DNA of 14,679 bases from Clostridia bacterium (lineage in GTDB: Bacteria > Bacillota_A > Clostridia > Oscillospirales > CAG-272). The DNA lies in contig JAFQUG010000366.1 of the NCBI GenBank assembly GCA_017408625.1, positions 1 to 14,679 on the forward strand. Reading direction: 5' to 3'. The position numbers and the translations under genes are program-made. Positions within the stretch are counted from its first letter, which is position 1. Each line of letters starts with the position of its first letter. Below, piece by piece: positions 1-6,870 of this stretch. The notes under the pieces were generated by a model. It made no database searches, had not been told where the DNA came from, and saw nothing but the letters and a program-made list of their open reading frames with translations.

Positions 1-507
1 ATGGATAAGCTGGCGCACCTCGTTACCATCCTTGTCTGTGCAAACAAGCTCGCACTTTGAGCCCTCTGCAACCTGCATTTCTGTATTTTTGTAGACATCA
101 CCGTATGCGTGACGCGCAATGGTAATGGGGGCTTCCCAGTTGCGCACTGCAGGGCGGATGGAATCAATCAGAATGGGTGCGCGGAACACCGTGCCGTCCA
201 AAATGGCACGAATGGTGCCGTTGGGGGACTTCCACATCTCGGAAAGGTTGTATTCCTCCACGCGCTGGCGGTTGGGGGTAATGGTGGCGCATTTGACCGC
301 CACGCCGTATTTTTTGGTTGCATAAGCCGAGTCAAAGGTGACCTTGTCCTTAGTGCGCTCACGCTCCACAAGTCCCAGATCATAGTATTCGGTGTTCAGC
401 TCCACAAAGGGGTGGATCAGCTCGTCCTTGATCATCGCCCACAGCACGCGGGTCATTTCGTCGCCGTCCATTTCGACAAGCGGGGTTGTCATTTTGATCT
501 TTTGCAT
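1..507 (-). CDS. icd: NADP-dependent isocitrate dehydrogenase, N-terminal part (runs off the window)
   Basis: Oxidatively decarboxylates isocitrate to 2-oxoglutarate with NADP+, in the cytoplasm. The 169 visible residues match the eukaryote-like homodimeric class: [10 protein letters not shown] at 11-20, [20 protein letters not shown] near 72-91, and WKSPNGTIR at 92-100. The residues that bind isocitrate in human IDH1 fall at the same numbers here: T77, S94, N96, R100, R109, R132 and Y139. The start ATG lies six bases after GGAGGT. It is the third gene of a minus-strand operon, 15 bases after the stop of the isomerase-like gene. The upstream aconitase-family gene makes the preceding step. The C-terminal NADP-binding and catalytic half lies beyond position 1, so completeness cannot be judged. 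Confidence 0.95.
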   Translation of the reverse strand, partial: MQKIKMTTPLVEMDGDEMTRVLWAMIKDELIHPFVELNTEYYDLGLVERERTKDKVTFDSAYATKKYGVAVKCATITPNRQRVEEYNLSEMWKSPNGTIRAILDGTVFRAPILIDSIRPAVRNWEAPITIARHAYGDVYKNTEMQVAEGSKCELVCTDKDGNEVRQLIH

Positions 508-522
508 GGTGTTACCTCCATA

Positions 523-1353
523 TCATAACCCCATTTTGCCAATCGCTTGCATGCGAGAGAGCGCAAGGGTGTAAAAATCTTTGATCGGCATGGCAGCATA
601 GCCGTCATGCGTGTGTTTATTGGGTTTATTGGAAAGCGTCAGCTCGCAGGTCAGGGGACCGTCAAAGCCGGTGGAGCGGATGCGACGCATCACGCCCTCC
701 CAGTCGGCAATGCCGTCACCCATTAAAAGGTGCAGATCGTCTGTCCAGAAAATGTCCTTACCGGTCACACCCACGTTGTCGTTGAGGTGCGTGTGGCAAA
801 GCGCGTGGCCGTACGCGGCCAGCATATCCTTACCACGGTTGTAGCAAAGCTCATGTCCTGCGTCAAAGCAGAAGCCGAGCGAGGGGTGTCCCGCAAACGC
901 CTTGAAGATCGCGGCGAGATATTCCTCGCCCTCCACGTTTTCAAAGCCCAGTCGCACGCCAAGCGCGTCGGCGCGCTCCACTACCTTGGCAAAGTGCTCG
1001 ATTCCCGCCTCGGTCGGGTCGTGATCCTCAAAGCCGATAAAGGGATGCAGCACCATCACGGGGATGCTGTGCTTGGCGCAGTCCTCAAGGCAAGCAAGAT
1101 ACGTATTGGTCTCCTTTTCTGCCGCCTCGCCGCCCTGCCACATGGCAGCCACACCGGTAAAGGGCGCGTGAATCGAGGTGTAGAGAAGGCCGTACTTGTC
1201 AGCCGCTTTACGCCAAAGCGGGGTCTTTTCCGTGTTCCAGCCGGTGAAAAAGCCGTTCCAACCAATCTCGGCAAGCAGCACTGCGTGCTCGTCGGGCGGC
1301 AGATGCGCACCGCCCATGGCATTGATCGCGTATTGATACTCTCCCGTAAACAT
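523..1353 (-). CDS. Sugar phosphate isomerase/epimerase-like TIM-barrel protein
   Basis: A 276-residue protein with the pattern of the AP-endonuclease-2/xylose-isomerase-like TIM-barrel superfamily, whose members isomerise or epimerise sugars or inositols or cleave such substrates using divalent metal. Candidate metal or catalytic residues occur in strand order: H62 (SIHAPF), H103 (VLHPF), E138 (GFENVEGEEY), D164 and H167 (CFDAGHE), H187/H189 (CHTHLND), D213 (MGDG) and E237 (TCEL). This set is complete, so the protein is probably active. There is no signal peptide. The start follows the upstream stop by a single base (TAA-G-ATG), which implies translational coupling to the aconitase-family gene. 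The ribosome site is weak, as expected for coupling. The substrate is unknown; its place between two citrate-pathway genes is unusual and does not identify one. Confidence 0.85.
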   Translation of the reverse strand: MFTGEYQYAINAMGGAHLPPDEHAVLLAEIGWNGFFTGWNTEKTPLWRKAADKYGLLYTSIHAPFTGVAAMWQGGEAAEKETNTYLACLEDCAKHSIPVMVLHPFIGFEDHDPTEAGIEHFAKVVERADALGVRLGFENVEGEEYLAAIFKAFAGHPSLGFCFDAGHELCYNRGKDMLAAYGHALCHTHLNDNVGVTGKDIFWTDDLHLLMGDGIADWEGVMRRIRSTGFDGPLTCELTLSNKPNKHTHDGYAAMPIKDFYTLALSRMQAIGKMGL

Positions 1354-1354
1354 C

Positions 1355-3604
1355 TTACTTGTTTCCGTTTGCGTAATAGTTCATCAGGCAGCCGTCCAGA
1401 ATGATCTGCTTTTCGGTATCGGTCAGACCCTTGACGTAAAGCGTCAGAGCGTGCGTCGAGCCATCGGTGCAAATGACCGTAGCGTCAAATCGCTCGCAGC
1501 CTTGCGCAAGCTTTGCTCTGATGTCGGGCACGAACACGAAATCGCCCTCGGTGTAGGGGAATTCGGTGTCTTTGTCCAGTGTGAAGGGAAGAATGCCCCA
1601 GTTGATGCAGTTGGAGCGATAACGCTTGGTGGCAAATTCGTAGCAGATGTTGGCAAAGCCGCCCAGCACCTTCTGGCAGGATGCCGCCTGCTCACGTGCC
1701 GAGCCGTCACCCGGCTTGTTGGCAAACAGGCAAGAGCCAAACTGCGTGTTTTGTGCCAGAGCGGTTGCATCGCCCACGGCAGAAAGAGCACGGCAGAGCT
1801 TTTCGGAAATGTTCCCATTTCTTCGATCCTTTTCCTGCGCGGCAACCGCCTTGGAGCGTCCGACGTACTCGGGGCAGCGGCGGGAGAGCGCAAACTCGGC
1901 AAGGCGCAGGGGATTGGATCTGTAGGACGAGGTCTCGCCCGAGGGGATCAGCTCGTCGGTGGTGGTGACGGGGTCACGAATGACCGCCACCAGCTCGACA
2001 AGCAGGTTGTCTGCCAGCACGTATTGCGCCGGCCAATCGGTGATATTGGGACCCATGACCAGCGCGGTCTCGGGCTGCGGGTTGCCGTAGCCGTTGTAAA
2101 CGCGCTTGTCGTAGGGGGAAGAGTCAAAGGAGTAGGTAGCGGGAGTGAAATCATAGTCAATATCGGTCGCCGCCGTGATCACACCGCCGTTTGCTGCGGT
2201 TGCCGCGATCGAACGCGCGTCCATGAGTGCCACGCAGGAGATCTGTCCCTCGCCGGGCTTGGAGCCCTCGCGGTTGGGGAAGTTACGCGTGGTATGGCGC
2301 AGGGATAGACCATTGTTGGCAGGCACGTCACCTGCACCGAAGCAAGGGCCGCAGAACGAGGGCTTGATGACCGCACCCTGCGCAAGCAAGGACGCGCTGA
2401 CACCTTGTCTTGTCAGCTCCAGGGAAACGGGAATGCTGGTGGGGTAGACCGAAAGCGAGAATGCGCCGTCACCCACGTCACCCGTTTTCAGAATGGCATC
2501 CGCCTCGCAAATGGATTCATACATACCGCCCGCGCAGCCTGCGATCACGCCCTGATCGGCATGCACGCCATGCTCGTCCACCTTGCTCGTCAGAGCCAGG
2601 GGCGCACCCGGGAACAGCTGCTTGGCTTCTGCTTCAACGCCCGCAAGCAGCTCGCCGGCACGCGCGTTGAATTCGTGAATGGTATATACGTTGGAGGGAT
2701 GGAAGGGCAGCGCGATCATGGAATCGATCTTGTCAAGGTCGATCCGGATCATGCGGTCGTAGTACGCGCCGTCCTCGGGAGAAAGCTCCTTGAAGTATTC
2801 GCCTCTGTTGTGGGTCTCGTAGAAGGCTTTGGTACAGTCGTCGGTGACCCAGATAGAGGATAGACAAGTGGTCTCGGTGGTCATGACGTCAATGCCGTTA
2901 CGGAAATCCATGGAAAGATTTGCCACGCCCGGGCCGACGAATTCCAGAATTCTGTTCTTGACAAAGCCACCGGGGAATGCCGCACCCACAAGGGCAAGCG
3001 CTACGTCGTGCGGGCCGATGCCGCGACGGGGCGCACCGGTCAGATATACCAGCACCACCTCGGGGGCGGGGATGTCGTAGGTGTTGCAAAGCAGCTGCTT
3101 GACAAGCTCGGGGCCTCCCTCGCCCACAGCCATGGTGCCGAGAGCACCGTAGCGGGTGTGAGAATCCGAGCCAAGGATCATGCCACCGCATAAAGCGAGC
3201 TGCTCTCTTGCATAAGAGTGGATGACCGACTGGTTGGCGGGCACGTAAATACCGCCGTATTTTTTGGCAGCCGAGAGGCCGAATACGTGGTCGTCCTCGT
3301 TGATGGTACCGCCCACCGCGCAAAGGGAATTGTGGCAGTTGGTCAGCGCGTAAGGCACGGGGAACTTTTCAAGTCCCGAGGCGCGCGCCGTCTGGATGAT
3401 GCCAACGTATGTAATATCGTGAGAAATCAGGGCATCAAAGCGGAGCTTTAACGACTCTTGGTCGTTGCTTGTGTTATGAGAAGCAAGGATCTTGGCCGCA
3501 ATGGTCTTTTGGCGGGACGTATCCTTGTCGCGATCGCAGCTTCCGGGGCAGGGTGCACCGTTGCACAAAAACACGCCGGAATCGTACAGTGTCACTGCAT
3601 TCAT
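1355..3604 (-). CDS. Aconitase-family hydratase (probable citrate/isocitrate hydro-lyase)
   Basis: A 749-residue [4Fe-4S] hydro-lyase of the aconitase superfamily. The three cluster cysteines are visible as C247 (TTETTCLSS) and the pair C418/C421 (SFCGPCFGAGD). The substrate-binding DSHT sequence is at 147-150 within GSDSHTRYGALGTM. The C-terminal swivel domain carries GDGSAREQAA at 632-641, matching the aconitase loop that supplies a serine and an arginine, and RYRSNCINWG near 661-670. The sequence resembles the YbhJ-type branch more than classical AcnA or AcnB, so substrate identity is inferred mainly from operon partner icd. I chose the ATG at 3604 because GGAGG lies seven bases upstream; an in-frame ATG 69 bases earlier lies inside the promoter. 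It is the first gene of the operon. Confidence 0.88.
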   Translation of the reverse strand: MNAVTLYDSGVFLCNGAPCPGSCDRDKDTSRQKTIAAKILASHNTSNDQESLKLRFDALISHDITYVGIIQTARASGLEKFPVPYALTNCHNSLCAVGGTINEDDHVFGLSAAKKYGGIYVPANQSVIHSYAREQLALCGGMILGSDSHTRYGALGTMAVGEGGPELVKQLLCNTYDIPAPEVVLVYLTGAPRRGIGPHDVALALVGAAFPGGFVKNRILEFVGPGVANLSMDFRNGIDVMTTETTCLSSIWVTDDCTKAFYETHNRGEYFKELSPEDGAYYDRMIRIDLDKIDSMIALPFHPSNVYTIHEFNARAGELLAGVEAEAKQLFPGAPLALTSKVDEHGVHADQGVIAGCAGGMYESICEADAILKTGDVGDGAFSLSVYPTSIPVSLELTRQGVSASLLAQGAVIKPSFCGPCFGAGDVPANNGLSLRHTTRNFPNREGSKPGEGQISCVALMDARSIAATAANGGVITAATDIDYDFTPATYSFDSSPYDKRVYNGYGNPQPETALVMGPNITDWPAQYVLADNLLVELVAVIRDPVTTTDELIPSGETSSYRSNPLRLAEFALSRRCPEYVGRSKAVAAQEKDRRNGNISEKLCRALSAVGDATALAQNTQFGSCLFANKPGDGSAREQAASCQKVLGGFANICYEFATKRYRSNCINWGILPFTLDKDTEFPYTEGDFVFVPDIRAKLAQGCERFDATVICTDGSTHALTLYVKGLTDTEKQIILDGCLMNYYANGNK

Positions 3605-3638
3605 AAAAGGGCCTCCGTGATAAAAATGAATTACGATT

Positions 3639-3667
3639 ATTATATCACGTTTTGCAAGAAAGGTCAA
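3639..3667 (-). promoter_or_regulatory. Sigma-70 type promoter of the hydratase-isomerase-icd operon
   Basis: Read on the minus strand there is TTGACC (3667-3662), a 17-base spacer, and a perfect TATAAT (3644-3639). Transcription would start near 3632, giving a short leader of about 28 bases to the ATG at 3604, with GGAGG in it. The -35 box lies inside an inverted repeat. Confidence 0.85.
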
Positions 3668-3681
3668 TAGCATCTTGCAAA
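3651..3681. promoter_or_regulatory. Inverted repeat over the -35 box (candidate operator)
   Basis: TTTGCAAGA (3651-3659) and its exact complement TCTTGCAAA (3673-3681) are separated by 13 bases and centred on 3666, inside the -35 hexamer of the hydratase operon. Two 9-bp perfect arms spaced about two helical turns apart centre to centre fit a dimeric repressor or LysR-type regulator. The regulator is not identified. Citrate-responsive control is plausible because aconitase genes in Bacillus are controlled by CcpC, but the CcpC site is different. Confidence 0.5.
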
Positions 3682-3717
3682 TTCACGCTCCGTCCGCACG
3701 ATTTTTTTGAAGCGTCG

Positions 3718-3746
3718 TTGACAGTATTTTCGATTCGTGCTATAAT
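3718..3746 (+). promoter_or_regulatory. Perfect consensus sigma-70 promoter
   Basis: TTGACA at 3718-3723, a 17-base spacer and TATAAT at 3741-3746 match the consensus at every position. Transcription should begin near 3753, about 21 bases before the ATG of the 133-residue gene. It diverges from the hydratase operon promoter; the two -35 boxes are about 50 bases apart. Confidence 0.9.
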
Positions 3747-3773
3747 GAAAAAAACGGAAGAGGGGAAAGCGGA

Positions 3774-4175
3774 ATGGACTTAGGCACAGAATCATGCTTC
3801 GTGCGCGAATGCATCAAAAAGGAATACAGGGAGCGCTTAGAGCTCGAGCTGCAATCAAAAAAACGCCGCTCAAAGGCGATGTCGCGTTTTGCTCATGATT
3901 GCGTAAAGATTCTGCAGGTTGGCTATCAAACCGTGACTGCAAACGAGCTTGCCCGTCTTTTGGGCGCGGTATCCGAAAAGGAATCCTGTTATCTGATCAC
4001 GGACGGTGCAGGTGACGGCACAACCATGCCCATGCAAAAGGCAAGGGAGCTTTTGCAAAATGCGTATATGCCGGTCATTCTGATCTCGCCCGGTCTTGTT
4101 GTGATCAAGCCGGAAGCAGAGGGCGGCAGCGCGGCTTATTACGTTTTTTTGTTTGCAAGAGAGCGCGGATCTTGA
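3774..4175 (+). CDS. Hypothetical protein, 133 residues
   Basis: I do not recognise the family. The first 45 residues are highly charged and probably helical (KKEYRERLELELQSKKRRSK at about 15-34). The second half alternates hydrophobic strands: CYLITDGAGDGTTMPM near 71-86, then YMPVILISPGLVVIKPEA near 97-114 and YYVFLFARERGS at the end. There is no signal peptide or membrane segment, so it is probably cytoplasmic. AGAGGGG lies a few bases before the ATG, and a perfect consensus promoter lies just upstream, so this is very probably a real, well-expressed gene. It stands alone: the next gene has its own promoter and I see only a weak hairpin between them. Confidence 0.75.
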   Translation: MDLGTESCFVRECIKKEYRERLELELQSKKRRSKAMSRFAHDCVKILQVGYQTVTANELARLLGAVSEKESCYLITDGAGDGTTMPMQKARELLQNAYMPVILISPGLVVIKPEAEGGSAAYYVFLFARERGS

Positions 4176-4208
4176 CGTATCAAACAATATGCGAAAATTT
4201 TGAAAAAT

Positions 4209-4240
4209 CTCTTGCAAAAGAGCATATTTTGTGTTATAAT
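4209..4240 (+). promoter_or_regulatory. Sigma-70 promoter with a small palindrome on its -35 box
   Basis: TTGCAA (4212-4217), a 17-base spacer and a perfect TATAAT (4235-4240) lie about 75 bases before the membrane protein gene. The -35 box is the centre of the palindrome CTCTTGCAAAAGAG (4209-4222), which recalls the TCTTGCAA half-sites at the hydratase operon promoter. Confidence 0.75.
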
Positions 4241-4315
4241 CATGATGTGTTGTTATATATAGCATATTTATGCACAAAACATAGAGATATCACCCCAGGA
4301 AAAGAGGAAGTCAAA

Positions 4316-4993
4316 ATGGAAAATCTGAAGAAACATTTGTCGACCATTCTGCTGGTCACGGGAGTCGTTTGCTTGCTGATCGCAGTCGTCATCGCTGTCA
4401 TAGCCTTTACCGGTTGGAGCGAAAACATCATGCTGATCAACGTGCTTTTGCTGATCGCTGCGATTCTGACCGTGGTGCTTGGCGGACTGGTCATGTATCT
4501 GGCCGTCATTTCCGCAACCGTTACCCGTCATTTCTTCCTGTACGATAAAAACCTTGGCAAGAACATCAGGCCAAGTGAGCTGACCTTTGAGATCGTCAAT
4601 AAGCGCATGACATATTTCATGAGAAAAATTGCCAACAACGAGCGTCAGGTCTGGAGTGCCAATATCGTTGGCAGCGACGACGAACGCTTCGGCAAGAACA
4701 ACGTCTACCGCCCGTTGATGGCTTACAAAATGATCTACGATCTGACCGAGCATAACCGCCCCGAATACTGGAAGCTGTTCTCCGGAGCAGACGTTGCAAT
4801 CATTTCCTCGATCTGCGACGCGCTGACCGAAAACGGCGACGCACAGCTGGGGGCAACGCTGGTGTTCCTTCGTGAGCATCACGCGGAGAATATTGACAAA
4901 ATCAGCCATTTCTTTATGGACAATCGCGCCTACATGCAAAAGCAAATGGTCAAATACGTACAGGCTCATATCGACAGCATGTACATGGAGTGA
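4316..4993 (+). CDS. Membrane protein with two N-terminal helices, unknown function
   Basis: A 225-residue protein. Two hydrophobic segments lie at about residues 9-31 and 38-68, separated by a short loop (TGWSENIM). A soluble domain of about 155 residues follows, rich in charged residues (RKIANNERQVW, LTEHNRPEYW, LREHHAENID). With lysines at the N-terminus, both ends are likely cytoplasmic. I find no catalytic motif and do not recognise the family. The start ATG at 4316 is preceded by GAGGA at the right distance and begins exactly at the hydrophobic region. An in-frame TTG at 4172 would add 48 residues but overlaps the previous stop, has no ribosome site and starts upstream of the promoter. 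The gene is monocistronic, ended by the terminator at 5001-5030. Confidence 0.8.
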   Translation: MENLKKHLSTILLVTGVVCLLIAVVIAVIAFTGWSENIMLINVLLLIAAILTVVLGGLVMYLAVISATVTRHFFLYDKNLGKNIRPSELTFEIVNKRMTYFMRKIANNERQVWSANIVGSDDERFGKNNVYRPLMAYKMIYDLTEHNRPEYWKLFSGADVAIISSICDALTENGDAQLGATLVFLREHHAENIDKISHFFMDNRAYMQKQMVKYVQAHIDSMYME

Positions 4994-5000
4994 CGCAATA

Positions 5001-5030
5001 GGGGCGAGAGATCTCGCCCCTTGCTTTTTT
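5001..5030 (+). terminator. Rho-independent terminator after the membrane protein gene
   Basis: GGGGCGAG, loop AGAT, CTCGCCCC (5001-5020) is a perfect 8-bp G+C-rich stem followed by TTGCTTTTTT. It lies seven bases after the stop codon. Confidence 0.9.
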
Positions 5031-5070
5031 CAAAACTGTTTGAGCCGCCACGGGCGGTATGGAGGTTAGT

Positions 5071-5775
5071 ATGTTTCGCATCAAAGTAGCAGACGTTTGC
5101 GTCGAAATAGACAACCGCTACGGCTTTGTCGAGGACGTTTGCCGTGACTATATCGTAAAAGGGGATTGCATCCCCGCCTTTCGCGTACAGATCTCTAGTG
5201 ACGAGGTGCACAGAATGCTCTCGGGTGCTACCTGGAATCTGACCGCGCCCATGGCGGAAAGCTATCTGATCAACCGCGCACTCTGCCGCAAAATGGCCGA
5301 GTTTGACGCATACCTGTTCCATTCCGCGGTTATTACCTATGGCGGTAAGTGCATTGCGTTTTCGGGTACAAGAGGCACGGGCAAGAGCACGCACGTAGGC
5401 CTTTGGAAAGATAGATTTGGCAAGGATGTGACCGTGATCAATGGGGATAAGCCCTTGCTTGCGCTGAGAAACGGGCAGCTGATCGCCTACGGTACACCCT
5501 GGTGCGGCAAGGAGGGCTGGCAGACCAATGCCTCGGCGCGCCTTGACGCAGTCGTGTTTTTGAAGCAGGCCAAGACCAATTCCATCGAGGCCATCGATCA
5601 GGAAACCTTCACCCATAAGATCAGCGAGCAGATCCTGCCGCCCGCAAACCACGAAATGGCGGACAGATTTGCAGAGCTGTTGCATCACACGGTCAAAAAC
5701 GTACCCGCTTACGTGCTCTCGTGCAATATGAGCACGACGGCGGTGGATACTGTGGTCAGGGAAATATTCAAGTAA
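5071..5775 (+). CDS. HprK/PEP-carboxykinase-like P-loop protein
   Basis: A 234-residue protein with a Walker A loop, SGTRGTGKSTH at 98-108 (K105, S106). It is preceded by FHSAVITYGGKCIAF and followed by VINGDKPLL (123-130), where D126 is the likely second metal-binding acidic residue, and by GTPWCGKEGW (139-148). This order is seen in HPr kinase/phosphorylase-like and PEP carboxykinase-like ATPases. The protein is shorter than true HprK (about 310 residues) and lacks its N-terminal domain; its first 80 residues form a separate small domain. The protein substrate is unknown. The start at 5071 is set by GGAGG five bases upstream; the ATG at 5059 overlaps that site. No promoter is visible between the preceding terminator and this gene, and a 5-bp hairpin (5045-5057) adjoins the ribosome site. 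It is followed after 42 bases by a secreted protein gene. Confidence 0.8.
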   Translation: MFRIKVADVCVEIDNRYGFVEDVCRDYIVKGDCIPAFRVQISSDEVHRMLSGATWNLTAPMAESYLINRALCRKMAEFDAYLFHSAVITYGGKCIAFSGTRGTGKSTHVGLWKDRFGKDVTVINGDKPLLALRNGQLIAYGTPWCGKEGWQTNASARLDAVVFLKQAKTNSIEAIDQETFTHKISEQILPPANHEMADRFAELLHHTVKNVPAYVLSCNMSTTAVDTVVREIFK

Positions 5776-5817
5776 AAGAAAAGAGTATTGAATGATGGCA
5801 AGGAGAGGAGAAATTGC

Positions 5818-6708
5818 ATGAAATATTTGCGCTTTTTCATAATTGTGCTTATATGCATATTATTGGTTTCGTCGGTATCCTTGAGTTGTCTGGCGGCTGA
5901 CTCATCCGAAACGGAAGTAACGGATACTGAAGCGGTGGAATATCCATGGTTCATTATCTGGAAAAATCTGCCCGAACACGAATTCTTTGAAAATGAGGAG
6001 CCCGGAAGACCGTTTAACGTCTCTCCGCGTCTTTGGTATGTTGCGCATCACGAGCCTGCCCAAGCGTACAATGTAGACATTGCATTCGTTGGCTTTCAAA
6101 ATATAACGCGCGAGTTATTGGACGAGATAGGCACTGAATATGCCAAAATGCAGGGCTATGAGAGCCACGACGCTTGGTATGAAGCCAACAGGCACAATGA
6201 TCAAGAACGGGCAACCTTTTCAGAATACAAAATGGATCAAATTTTGAAATGGCTGGGCGAAACAAACAAGGATTTGCTTGAGCAGTATTTACGCCCTGAG
6301 GATGAGTATCAATTCAGTGAATTATTTGTCCCGACAGTGAACGTGACGTGTACGTTAAGCCTTGAAAGGATATTGGAAATTGCTGCCACTGCGGAAAGTA
6401 AAAACGTTTGGATCGATTTGGACATGGCACAGCCGGTTGAGGGCATTGATTTTTACGAACCGGTGATGGAGCCCGGTGGGACTTCTGTAGCAGAAACAGA
6501 ACCGCCGACTACCGATTCACCTGAAACCTCGTTGCCCCAAGCCCAACCCTCTGTCACCGAAGAAACAACAGAAGCACCGACCGCGACAGAGCAACAAACG
6601 ACCGAATTGCAGAGCGAGAAGAGCCGTTGTACGAGTGTGATTGTGTTTCCTTTGATGTTGATCATGCTTGCTTTACCCATGCCGTTTGTTTTTAAAAAAG
6701 TTAAGTGA
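5818..6708 (+). CDS. Secreted, membrane-anchored protein with a Thr/Pro-rich stalk, unknown function
   Basis: A 296-residue protein. Residues 1-27 are a clear signal peptide (MKYLRFF, a hydrophobic core, then CLAAD), probably cut by signal peptidase I; a lipobox is not convincing. A unique extracellular domain of about 185 residues follows (for example YPWFIIWKNLPEHEFFENEE and QILKWLGETNKDLLEQYL). Next comes a stalk rich in Thr, Pro, Glu and Ser (about 220-270). It ends in a single hydrophobic helix with the tail KKVK, so the protein should be held in the membrane facing outward. The start is set by AGGAGAGGAG seven bases upstream. The gene looks richer in A+T than its neighbours, hinting at lineage-specific or transferred origin. 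It is probably co-transcribed with the P-loop gene and closed by the terminator at 6719-6746. I recognise no domain. Confidence 0.8.
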   Translation: MKYLRFFIIVLICILLVSSVSLSCLAADSSETEVTDTEAVEYPWFIIWKNLPEHEFFENEEPGRPFNVSPRLWYVAHHEPAQAYNVDIAFVGFQNITRELLDEIGTEYAKMQGYESHDAWYEANRHNDQERATFSEYKMDQILKWLGETNKDLLEQYLRPEDEYQFSELFVPTVNVTCTLSLERILEIAATAESKNVWIDLDMAQPVEGIDFYEPVMEPGGTSVAETEPPTTDSPETSLPQAQPSVTEETTEAPTATEQQTTELQSEKSRCTSVIVFPLMLIMLALPMPFVFKKVK

Positions 6709-6718
6709 TCATTTGCGA

Positions 6719-6746
6719 CCGCGCCCGAAAGGGCGCGGCGTTTTTT
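6719..6746 (+). terminator. Rho-independent terminator after the secreted protein gene
   Basis: CCGCGCCC, loop GAAA, GGGCGCGG (6719-6738) is a perfect 8-bp stem with a GNRA tetraloop, followed by CG and six T residues. It lies ten bases after the stop. Confidence 0.92.
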
Positions 6747-6812
6747 GTATTTGCAAAAGATTGAGCGTGCTCGGGGAAGGTGATTGAGAGGTGGGTGATT
6801 TATAAAAATATT

Positions 6813-6842
6813 TTTGTCAAATTCAAGGAATTTCTTGACAAA
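6813..6842. promoter_or_regulatory. Inverted repeat over the decarboxylase operon -35 box (candidate operator)
   Basis: TTTGTCAA (6813-6820) and its exact complement TTGACAAA (6835-6842) are 14 bases apart, and the right arm contains the -35 hexamer. A regulator bound here would compete with RNA polymerase. The overall plan (TTGT-like arms about 14-15 bases apart) recalls BirA biotin operators, which would suit a biotin-enzyme operon, but the arm sequence does not match the BirA consensus well. Confidence 0.4.
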
Positions 6843-6863
6843 GCGTATTGGAAATGCTACAAT
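6835..6863 (+). promoter_or_regulatory. Sigma-70 promoter of the decarboxylase operon
   Basis: TTGACA (6835-6840), a 17-base spacer and TACAAT (6858-6863) give a near-consensus promoter. Transcription should start near 6870, leaving a leader of about 77 bases before the first ATG. Confidence 0.88.
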
Positions 6864-6870
6864 AGTGTTA

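Noticed and set aside
1451..2308. Plus-strand open frame (285 codons) opposite the hydratase gene
   Set aside because: The minus strand there encodes conserved aconitase motifs; the plus frame has none.
4172..4315. TTG start extending the membrane protein by 48 residues
   Set aside because: It overlaps the stop of the preceding gene, lacks a ribosome site and lies upstream of a good promoter, whereas the ATG at 4316 has GAGGA and begins at the membrane segment.
5818..5901. Lipoprotein signal (SLSC near residues 21-24)
   Set aside because: The residue at -3 is Ser rather than the usual Leu, and a C-terminal membrane helix already explains anchoring.
6813..6842. Calling the dyad a BirA (biotin) operator
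   Set aside because: Spacing is similar, but TTGTCAA arms differ from the TTGTTAAC/TTGTAAAC-like half-sites; only a generic operator can be supported.
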